13,304 bases of DNA from Flavobacteriales bacterium UBA7519. GTDB lineage: Bacteria; Bacteroidota; Bacteroidia; Flavobacteriales; Weeksellaceae. Shown piece after piece: positions 7,045-13,304 of this stretch; the first letter of the stretch is position 1, and the number at the start of each line of letters is the position of its first letter. Below the pieces are notes generated by a model. It was given only the letters and a program-made list of their open reading frames with translations. It was not told the origin of the DNA and did not search any database. Position numbers and translations under genes: made by a program. The DNA lies in NCBI GenBank assembly GCA_002476905.1, contig DLND01000012.1:5406-18709 (forward strand). The letters are read 5' to 3'.

Positions 7045-7845
7045 TTATCTTTTCAAATCATCTGTAACTTGCATAATATGAGAATTTTGCAATCTTCGCA
7101 GATAAATCGGAAGATATTTTTCTATGTAGATTTTGGTAGCTTCAAAATTATTTGCGTCCAAAAAAGTTGTAATATTATCCGAACTGTAGACAAACTGTAA
7201 AAAATTAGGAATTAGCTCCTTAGGTATTTTTAGACGTATAAAATAATCATCTCCAAAATAATCCTGAAGCGCTTTGATACTTCTGCTCATCTTCTCATAT
7301 TGCTGATACCTTTCCTTCTTCTTCTTTTCCCCAGAAATAAGATCAAAAATACTGTCTATACTGAAGCTTAAGCCCTGATTGAAAGACATCACAGGAAGCT
7401 CCGGTGAAGAACCGTCACCTTTGGGTTCTGGAAGACCAATCATTTTTCTTAGTTCGAAGGCTTTTTCTGAGGATTTCAGCATAGAAACATCTTTTCTTAA
7501 ATTTCCCGTGGGACGAAAAGAACTGATAATTACTTCCTGAATCTCGTAATATGCAATCTGGAGTTCAATAAAATTTTTACTCAAATTGAGCATTTGAGAT
7601 GTCACCGTGATATCTTTTCTTTCTGTAGCGATAGATGTAAATCTAATCACATCTCCTTCTTTTGCCGCAATTCTAAATTCTCCGTTATAATTAGCCAAAA
7701 CACTTTTATGTTCATTGATATTAGTAACATAAACCTGATTAAGATACAGACTGGATTTATCCCGGATGTATATTTCCCCATTTAGAACTTGCGCTTGTAA
7801 TGTAGCGAGACACAAAAGCAAAACAATTGTAAAAATCTTCTTCAT
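7045..7845 (-). CDS. Secreted protein with carboxypeptidase-regulatory-like domain
   Basis: I chose the ATG at 7845 (MKKIFTIVLLL) and not the TTG at 7857, because it gives a compact signal peptide and because the TTG lies inside a candidate promoter element. The product has 266 residues. The signal peptide probably cleaves after LQA (residue 18), leaving Gln at the new N-terminus. Residues about 20-105 form a beta-sandwich of the carboxypeptidase-regulatory-like kind (VLNGEIYIRD, then NYNGEFRI and GDVIRFTSI), found widely at the start of Bacteroidetes outer-membrane and surface proteins. The remaining 160 residues are charged and helical by appearance, with a Lys-rich stretch at EKKKKERYQQYEK, and I do not recognise them. 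No outer-membrane barrel or T9SS sorting signal is visible, so a periplasmic location is the likeliest. The function is unknown. Confidence 0.83.
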   Translation of the reverse strand: MKKIFTIVLLLCLATLQAQVLNGEIYIRDKSSLYLNQVYVTNINEHKSVLANYNGEFRIAAKEGDVIRFTSIATERKDITVTSQMLNLSKNFIELQIAYYEIQEVIISSFRPTGNLRKDVSMLKSSEKAFELRKMIGLPEPKGDGSSPELPVMSFNQGLSFSIDSIFDLISGEKKKKERYQQYEKMSRSIKALQDYFGDDYFIRLKIPKELIPNFLQFVYSSDNITTFLDANNFEATKIYIEKYLPIYLRRLQNSHIMQVTDDLKR

Positions 7846-7854
7846 AATATGGGG

Positions 7855-7881
7855 CAAATTTAGACAGAATCACAGTTACAA
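7855..7881 (-). promoter_or_regulatory. Candidate promoter of the 7845-7045 gene
   Basis: On the minus strand TAAATTTG (7862-7855) matches TAnnTTTG exactly, with a TTG at 7881-7879 separated by 16 bases. It ends nine bases before the chosen ATG at 7845. It overlaps the alternative TTG codon at 7857, which argues against that start. The spacing is slightly shorter than the usual flavobacterial range. Confidence 0.55.
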
Positions 7882-7999
7882 CCTCTATAAATAAAAATTC
7901 GCCAAGGTTAAAATTTTATTAAACTTTACCACAAATTGTTAAGCAATCAGAATTATTTTCTTTTTTGTGAAATTATTGTTAAATGAGTTTCTTTCAATA

Positions 8000-10714
8000 T
8001 TAATTTCGGTTTTTCAAAAGAATCCAGCCGGACTTCTGCGTCCTCTGTGAAGTTGAAGACTCATTCCATTCCAAAAGATACCAGTACGAAGAAGTAGGAA
8101 GCTCCCTGCCGGCGGATTTTCCATTCCAGATGTAGCGATTTTCCGGTGAACCTCTGAAAACGACCTTTCCATTTCTGTCATAGACCTCAAATCTCGGATC
8201 TAGTTTGGTCATTAAATCAGAATAATCTATAAAATCGTTCGCACCATCATCATTTGGTGTTATGATATTTGATATACCTATAACAGAAAAGTTTTGGGAA
8301 ACTGGGCTGCAATTATCTGCAGATTTTACATAGACCCTATAACTTCCTTTTCCATCATTGATCGGAAGTCTTGCAGGAAGTTTGTCGAAGTAAGTATATG
8401 CAGACTCTGGTATAAAATCAGTTTCCTTTCCATTTTTTTTGACATAGAAATAATAGCCTGGTTTTCCTTTAGAAACATTAATTGTTACAGAATCTGTGTC
8501 CGACACTTCAATGGTGTTAATTGTCGGCAGTTCAAAAGTCTTAAGAAGTATTTCCGCTGGTTTATTTCTGTTATCACAATCATATATATTGGTAACTACT
8601 ACATAGATTATTTTATCAGGTTTTGAAGGATAACTCTCTGTCAAAACATCTATTTTCTGTGTCAAACCATAATCTGAGTAATAAGAATATGTTTTATATG
8701 GATCAGGATTTACTGTCTCAAAAGCAAACTTAAGATTATAGATTCCTTCACCTTTATCGTTTAAACATTGCGTTTGTTCTGTATTTTTTAGTTTGATTTG
8801 GGCAATATTGACCGTCATTGTTACTTCCTCAGAATCTGGGAAATCACCAAAACCTTCAAAGTAATATTTGAAGGTTACTTGTTCCAAAGCGCTTCTGTTT
8901 GCATCAAAGTGAACGGCACCAGAAGCATCCACATAAGCCACTCCTTCTACAGGTTTTTGAGAAATAAATGTTTTGGAAGTGTCTATTATAGTACTAGGAT
9001 CCTTTTTAAAAGCCGGAATAATGACAGGTATACTTTTACAATTACCTATTGTATCCATATCGACAGCAGTAAATTCTGTGCACTTTAAATATTTGAAAGA
9101 CTTAGTTGTAATTGGCAGCGGAGAACAAGAAGTCTTGGTCACTGTACATTTGTAATATCCAAATTTACCGCCTGGATTTATGAAATAGGAGTTTCCCGGA
9201 TAAGGCACATAAGAACCTACTGTATCATCCGGACTGTAAGTCCATTCATAAATATCATAAATATCATCTACAACTAATTGCTGCCCATTTGCACAGTCTC
9301 CTGTTTTGGAAATAGCCGGAACAGAACTGAATCCTGCGAAATATCCTCCAAAACCGACATTTGTGGAACCACCAGCAATTCCTGCAGTAATTGCTTTACT
9401 GTTTTTGGATTCAATTGTCACATTCCCTCTTACATTGATCATAGAATAAAGTTCCCATTCATTAGTTCCTAAAACAGGATAAGGTCCATTTAGTCCAGCT
9501 TTCGAATCATTAACATAAACATCAGAACCTGCTTGAGCTATAATATTAAGCTTTACATCATGAGTATCTGTAGTCCCAGAATTAGTTACTACTTTATTTT
9601 CATCCACTGCGCTTAATTCATCAATTTTACTGGGAAGAAAACAAGACAACGGAGGAATAAGATTCATCCCACCCGAAGCTTCTTCCCGCAATGAACTACC
9701 TGCCAGCAATTGGTAGATATACACATTTTTAGAAGTGGTGATATGCAAACCATAAAGATTATCTTGTACGGAGACGGGAAAATATTCTTTTGATTTTATG
9801 AAAAGAGAATCTCCTGCTTTGGGAATTGTATAATCTGGAACAGAAGATTTATTATTGTTTAAGAAAATTTGCGTATTATCATCAGTAGCTATAACCAGTG
9901 TCTGCTCCATTATAGATGGTACTTTCCCATTGCCAGACATCACTATAAACTCTCGTCCGGTTTTTTCTACAGGAATAGACTGATCCATAAAAATATCTAC
10001 ACCTGTGTCTGCAATTCTTCCGGAGAAACTTCCACAGGATACACTGATTGCTTTATCACTTGTTATTTTTGCACCAATTAATCCTTTTCCAAAATTTTGA
10101 TTGTTTTCTACTTCAAAAATATACGATTCTCCCTTATTTAGAATTATTGTTTTTTCAGCAGACAGAGGACTAGAATCATTGGTAAATACCAACGAAGGCT
10201 CATATCCACACAAGGTAACTGTTGTCGAATTTTCTGTGGCTATGACACTAGCAGTATGATTAGAAATAAAAGCTGGGGTTCCAAAATTAACCTGTGGCAT
10301 TCCTAGATAAAATTCTTTCCCGAGACCTGCTAATCCTTTAGACGTTACGATTTCTGCGTGATTTGTTACGGAAAATCTAAGATTTGCAAAATATTTTTTT
10401 TCTCCGACAAGGTGCAATCCCTTATTTAAGATTACCATCCGATCCGCCTTGTCATCGCTAATAATATATTGTCTGGGAATATCAAAAATTTCAGACTTTC
10501 CTTTGCTTATAGACTTAGTTCCTAAGAGTGTGTTTCCGTTATAAATCTTAACTTCAAACGGCACTGTTTCTTTTGTAGAAAGATAGATAGACTGATAATT
10601 ACTTGGTAATGTTGTATTATTACCCATTGGCGCAAACCAATGCTCCGTATCCATCTGCGCATATGAGTTTACCGAAATAATAAAGACTAGTAGAAATAAA
10701 AATGCTTTCTTCAT
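8000..10714 (-). CDS. Secreted IgGFc-binding-domain protein with T9SS type B sorting domain
   Basis: This 904-residue protein begins with a signal peptide that probably cleaves after SYA (residue 19), leaving Gln first. The N-terminal half (about 130-365) resembles the IgGFc-binding N-terminal domain found in many Bacteroidetes surface proteins: repeated beta motifs such as HTASVIATENSTTVTL (153-168), LNKGESYIFEV (192-202), AISVSCGSFSGR (222-233), SIMEQTLVIATDDNTQIFLN (267-286) and NLIPPL (351-356). The middle (about 470-815) looks like a series of Ig-like or PKD-like beta domains with paired cysteines. The last 89 residues (816-904) are the gliding-motility-associated type B sorting domain, with NIITPNDDG and a SYWYLLEW motif and the end ILLKNRN. 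Such proteins cross the outer membrane by the T9SS and stay on the surface or are released. The name describes the domain; binding to immunoglobulin should not be assumed. A candidate promoter lies in the 58-base gap upstream. Confidence 0.9.
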   Translation of the reverse strand: MKKAFLFLLVFIISVNSYAQMDTEHWFAPMGNNTTLPSNYQSIYLSTKETVPFEVKIYNGNTLLGTKSISKGKSEIFDIPRQYIISDDKADRMVILNKGLHLVGEKKYFANLRFSVTNHAEIVTSKGLAGLGKEFYLGMPQVNFGTPAFISNHTASVIATENSTTVTLCGYEPSLVFTNDSSPLSAEKTIILNKGESYIFEVENNQNFGKGLIGAKITSDKAISVSCGSFSGRIADTGVDIFMDQSIPVEKTGREFIVMSGNGKVPSIMEQTLVIATDDNTQIFLNNNKSSVPDYTIPKAGDSLFIKSKEYFPVSVQDNLYGLHITTSKNVYIYQLLAGSSLREEASGGMNLIPPLSCFLPSKIDELSAVDENKVVTNSGTTDTHDVKLNIIAQAGSDVYVNDSKAGLNGPYPVLGTNEWELYSMINVRGNVTIESKNSKAITAGIAGGSTNVGFGGYFAGFSSVPAISKTGDCANGQQLVVDDIYDIYEWTYSPDDTVGSYVPYPGNSYFINPGGKFGYYKCTVTKTSCSPLPITTKSFKYLKCTEFTAVDMDTIGNCKSIPVIIPAFKKDPSTIIDTSKTFISQKPVEGVAYVDASGAVHFDANRSALEQVTFKYYFEGFGDFPDSEEVTMTVNIAQIKLKNTEQTQCLNDKGEGIYNLKFAFETVNPDPYKTYSYYSDYGLTQKIDVLTESYPSKPDKIIYVVVTNIYDCDNRNKPAEILLKTFELPTINTIEVSDTDSVTINVSKGKPGYYFYVKKNGKETDFIPESAYTYFDKLPARLPINDGKGSYRVYVKSADNCSPVSQNFSVIGISNIITPNDDGANDFIDYSDLMTKLDPRFEVYDRNGKVVFRGSPENRYIWNGKSAGRELPTSSYWYLLEWNESSTSQRTQKSGWILLKNRN
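8003..8269 (-). repeat. Type B sorting domain, copy 1 (last 89 codons of the 10714-8000 gene)
   Basis: This segment encodes residues 816-904. By hand alignment without gaps, about 62 of 89 residues match the C-terminus of the 13172-10773 gene (10776-11042). Similarity is strongest at both ends (TPNDDG, NDFIDYSD, and GWILLKNRN), while the middle differs. Confidence 0.85.
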
Positions 10715-10736
10715 TGGAGCAATACAGTAGTTGATA

Positions 10737-10744
10737 CAAAAGTA
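10737..10744 (-). promoter_or_regulatory. Candidate -7 element of the 10714-8000 gene promoter
   Basis: The minus strand reads TACTTTTG, an exact TAnnTTTG match, 22 bases before the ATG at 10714. It lies in the short gap after the stop of the upstream paralogue at 10773, so the gene may be transcribed on its own. The nearest TTG upstream is 25 bases away, which is a long spacing. Confidence 0.5.
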
Positions 10745-10772
10745 AAGAAAGCATTTTATTTTATTGATACAA

Positions 10773-13172
10773 TCAATTTCTGTTTTTCAAGAGTATCCAG
10801 CCAGTGTTCTGCACACGTGTTGGGTTTCCGGATTCATTCCACTCTAGGATATACCAATAAGAAGCGGTCGGAAGCGATCTTCCGTTAAACTTTCCGTTCC
10901 AGATAAACTTATTTTCTGTCATTCCTTTGAAAATCAACTGTCCGTTTCTGTCATAAATTTCAAATCTGGGATTGATTTTTGTCAAAATATCCGAATAGTC
11001 AATAAAATCATTGACTCCATCATCATTAGGTGTTATTACATTTTTTTCATTAACGATGTAAAAAGTCTGTAATACAGAACCACATTGGTCTTTGACTTCA
11101 ATGGTGTGCTTACCTCTGGAAACATTTTCAATAACATTAGAAAATTGCCTATTTCCATCTAGAAAATATTGATAAGAAGGTATACCATTAGAAGCCACAA
11201 TGGTGATCTTGCTGCCTTCTATCAAAACATTATTAATAACTAAATCTTCGGGTTCTGATATTTTTACAGGCTGGGGATAAACACAATCATTAAAGCCTAA
11301 TTCCACAATATAATTTCCGGCAGCAAGATTAGAAGCATAACGATTAGTGCTGATAGTATGCGCCGGATCGGATTCTTTGTACCATTTATAAGAACTGAAT
11401 CCCAAATTCAAAGCGGGATCAAAACCATCACCTGCATCCAGATCAATTGTAGTCCCTTTGCAAATAATCGTGTCTTTTAAAATCGATGATTTTTTAGGCT
11501 GTTTGAACCTCAGCTTAAATGAAGAATAATTATCACAATAGTTTCCAGGCTTTTTTATCCGGATGTAAAATGTTTTTTCAGCTTGTGTAAGACTTAGTGT
11601 TTGTGATTTACTGATTGACGGCTTATCCGCTTTGAGCTCTGATATTTTATCATAAAATTTGACATCACTAGAGTTGAGCGTTTCTGTTGTCATAAAAGCA
11701 ATATAATCATCCAGATTCACGGTTTTACTTCCTTTGAATTCATTGTCACAAACATCAAAAACCGGAATTGTGTCTGGCTGCTGCGGATAATTCATCTGAA
11801 GTTGAGAACCGTGGTAGAATCGTAAAACATAATTGTCCGGAGTACAACTGAACGCACCAACCTTCACTGTAATATCCTGATGATTCTGTGTAAACTCAAA
11901 ATCATTATCCGGGTTAATTTTAGTTCCGGATTGAGTATAATATTCTACTGTGAAATCTCCATTAAAATTAGTGACAATCTGACCCGTAAAATTCGATAAC
12001 TTTTCAACATATCTTCCATCAAAATCGTCATCACAGATCATTATCGGAGATGTATCAATGATTGCAACCGGGGCATTTTCAACTTTTATATTCCCTGACA
12101 ATGTACATCCGGTACTCAGTTCTATTCTTAGTCTATAATTTCCTTGTGTGTTAGTCCATAAAAAGGAATCTGTAGATATTATCGTGCTTGGAGCATCCGA
12201 CTCGGTCCAAAAAAATTTTGGTGAAGAACCTGTAATGATGCTTGGATCTTTTACCTCTAGTTTGATAGGATTACCATTACAAATTATGACCGCATCATCC
12301 GTTTGCAGCTCTGGCAACAAGTCTACATTGCCAGTAAAACTTCCTGCCTCCAAGAATACAGCAGAATCATATTGTGAGTTTGCGTTTCTTCCTTCATCTG
12401 CAATAACAAGTTTAATGTGATACAACTCTCCTGCATCAATATCAGCCACGGCAGTCAAAACCTTGGTCTGTCCATTAAAATTAGTTGGAGATAAGGATGG
12501 ATTATCAAGCCCAATAAACCCTCCAAAATAGTCTATATTCTGTGGCGTACAACTTCCATCATAGGCGCCATTAATTGTTGTGGATGTTACAGGAATATTA
12601 GTTCCTGGCACTAATGCTATATTAGTATATGGTTCACTATTATTGGCTTTTTTGAGCAAGAAAGCAAAAGCATCAGAATATTGACAATTGTCGGGGCGAT
12701 ATTCTTCTGACAAAAACATATACCTGAAGCTGATCTTATCACTTAGTGTGGATCTGAAATCAAATTCTAAGATTGTAGCATTTGCAAGATTTGAAATTGA
12801 TAATCCTGTTGCATCCGCAAGATCTTGGTCTCCCATCCAGCCGGAAGCAGTCACACTCTGAACAGGTTTAGTTTTTGGTCCTGCAGCGGCCAGAAAACTT
12901 CCTGTAGATAAAATTATTCCTTCGTCCATTCCCAACGAACTTCCATTGTTAAAATAGCCATAACTAGAATTTCCACTTCCCAAATTGCCACCGGAAAATT
13001 TGACACTTGATATTGAAACGCAACTTAAATTTTTAGTTCCTATAAATTTTTCCACCAATTGCTGATCTGTATAGCTTTGATTATCAACAGTGATATATTG
13101 AGCATCTATACCTTTGCTAAGAAGCACAAGAATTATTAAAAAGAAACGATATGCAGAAAAAGAATATTTCAT
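10773..13172 (-). CDS. Secreted choice-of-anchor L protein with T9SS type B sorting domain
   Basis: The 799-residue product has a signal peptide that probably cleaves after IDA (residue 24), with Gln at the mature N-terminus. Residues about 25-279 match the choice-of-anchor L domain: ITVDNQSYTDQQLVEKFIG opens it, then GIILSTG at 85-91, FLSEEYRP at 153-160, DAFAFLL at 167-173, GGFIGLDN at 217-224 and HIKLVIADEG at 252-261. Asp, Glu and Asn-rich loops hint at metal binding. The region 290-705 appears to be several Ig-like or PKD-like domains, with recurring VCDN/ICDD/IICKG cysteine segments. Residues 711-799 are the type B sorting domain, ending in ILLKNRN. By family it is exported through the T9SS and is probably a surface adhesin or matrix-like protein. 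A candidate promoter lies 21 bases upstream of the ATG. The function of the anchor L domain is not known to me in detail. Confidence 0.9.
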   Translation of the reverse strand: MKYSFSAYRFFLIILVLLSKGIDAQYITVDNQSYTDQQLVEKFIGTKNLSCVSISSVKFSGGNLGSGNSSYGYFNNGSSLGMDEGIILSTGSFLAAAGPKTKPVQSVTASGWMGDQDLADATGLSISNLANATILEFDFRSTLSDKISFRYMFLSEEYRPDNCQYSDAFAFLLKKANNSEPYTNIALVPGTNIPVTSTTINGAYDGSCTPQNIDYFGGFIGLDNPSLSPTNFNGQTKVLTAVADIDAGELYHIKLVIADEGRNANSQYDSAVFLEAGSFTGNVDLLPELQTDDAVIICNGNPIKLEVKDPSIITGSSPKFFWTESDAPSTIISTDSFLWTNTQGNYRLRIELSTGCTLSGNIKVENAPVAIIDTSPIMICDDDFDGRYVEKLSNFTGQIVTNFNGDFTVEYYTQSGTKINPDNDFEFTQNHQDITVKVGAFSCTPDNYVLRFYHGSQLQMNYPQQPDTIPVFDVCDNEFKGSKTVNLDDYIAFMTTETLNSSDVKFYDKISELKADKPSISKSQTLSLTQAEKTFYIRIKKPGNYCDNYSSFKLRFKQPKKSSILKDTIICKGTTIDLDAGDGFDPALNLGFSSYKWYKESDPAHTISTNRYASNLAAGNYIVELGFNDCVYPQPVKISEPEDLVINNVLIEGSKITIVASNGIPSYQYFLDGNRQFSNVIENVSRGKHTIEVKDQCGSVLQTFYIVNEKNVITPNDDGVNDFIDYSDILTKINPRFEIYDRNGQLIFKGMTENKFIWNGKFNGRSLPTASYWYILEWNESGNPTRVQNTGWILLKNRN
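10776..11042 (-). repeat. Type B sorting domain, copy 2 (last 89 codons of the 13172-10773 gene)
   Basis: This segment encodes residues 711-799 and aligns without gaps to the C-terminus of the neighbouring large gene (8003-8269), with about 62 of 89 residues the same by hand count. The rest of the two proteins shows no obvious similarity. Confidence 0.85.
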
Positions 13173-13193
13173 TTAACATAATAAAATGGGGTA

Positions 13194-13220
13194 CAAATTT
13201 ACTCCGAAAATCCCAAACAA
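13194..13220 (-). promoter_or_regulatory. Candidate promoter of the 13172-10773 gene
   Basis: On the minus strand TAAATTTG (13201-13194) matches TAnnTTTG exactly, with a TTG at 13220-13218, separated by 16 bases. It ends 21 bases before the ATG. The -33 element directly abuts the hairpin at 13221-13251. Confidence 0.6.
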
Positions 13221-13251
13221 AAAATCCTGCCATAAAATATAGCAGGATTTT
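13221..13251. terminator. Perfect 10-bp hairpin, probable terminator of a gene beyond the right edge
   Basis: AAAATCCTGC (13221-13230) and GCAGGATTTT (13242-13251) form a perfect 10-pair stem with an 11-base loop. Read on the minus strand, the stem ends in six T followed by GTTTG, so it could end a leftward transcript entering from the right edge. Read on the plus strand it is followed by AACTTTTTATT, so bidirectional use is possible. No complete gene is visible between it and position 13304. Confidence 0.7.
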
Positions 13252-13304
13252 AACTTTTTATTATATCTAGTCCTGAAATAACTATACAAAAAAAAGAATC
13301 GTTA

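Noticed and set aside
7846..7857. TTG start four codons upstream for the 7845-7045 gene
   Set aside because: It puts MPHI ahead of a good signal peptide and lies within the TAAATTTG promoter element; ATG at 7845 fits better.
7858..7999. Terminator or small RNA after the 10714-8000 gene
   Set aside because: The gap is AT-rich and holds only weak imperfect inverted repeats with no convincing stem and T run.
8000..10714. Immunoglobulin-binding virulence factor
   Set aside because: The IgGFc domain name is inherited from a eukaryotic protein; nothing in the sequence shows antibody binding, and the domain is common in environmental Bacteroidetes.
13250..13304. End of a minus-strand gene at the right edge
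   Set aside because: One frame is open from the edge to a TAA at 13252-13250, but only about 17 codons are visible, the stop overlaps the hairpin, and no family can be recognised.

Overview
The window looks like chromosomal DNA of a Flavobacteriia member, most likely the Chryseobacterium/Epilithonimonas group (Weeksellaceae). The evidence is AT-rich intergenic DNA, starts without clear Shine-Dalgarno sequences, exact TAnnTTTG -7 promoter elements before several genes, two large secreted proteins ending in the type IX secretion (T9SS) type B sorting domain, lipoproteins with an L-A-S-C lipobox, and signal peptides followed by Gln. I see no rRNA, tRNA, CRISPR array, insertion sequence or phage gene.

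Left part (1-2635): the N-terminal 179 codons of a TonB-type energy transducer run off the left edge on the minus strand. Divergent from it is a secreted two-lobed aspartyl-protease-like protein with a C-terminal PDZ domain. After it come two long poly(A) tracts (30 and 19 A) and a small two-helix membrane protein of unknown role whose ATG sits two bases after the second tract.

Middle part (2607-5763): a minus-strand set reads folA (dihydrofolate reductase), recR (recombination mediator) and a family 2 glycosyltransferase. recR and the glycosyltransferase overlap by ATGA, and a short tandem repeat lies between folA and recR. Divergent from folA is a lipoprotein of the beta-propeller glutaminyl-peptide cyclotransferase family, followed by a strong hairpin terminator.

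Right part (5823-13172), all minus strand: the 13172-10773 gene encodes a choice-of-anchor L adhesin-like protein; the 10714-8000 gene an IgGFc-binding-domain protein; the 7845-7045 gene a secreted protein with a carboxypeptidase-regulatory-like domain; then trmB (tRNA m7G46 methyltransferase) overlapping a small lipoprotein gene. The two large proteins share a roughly 70% identical last 89 residues (T9SS type B signal), and each has its own candidate promoter.

The genes are mostly ordinary housekeeping and cell-envelope functions. The best connecting idea is export: the predicted mature N-termini of three secreted proteins begin with Gln, which is the substrate of the glutaminyl cyclase encoded in the same window. 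The most unusual DNA feature is the A30/A19 double homopolymer. I did not find a convincing new multi-gene system.
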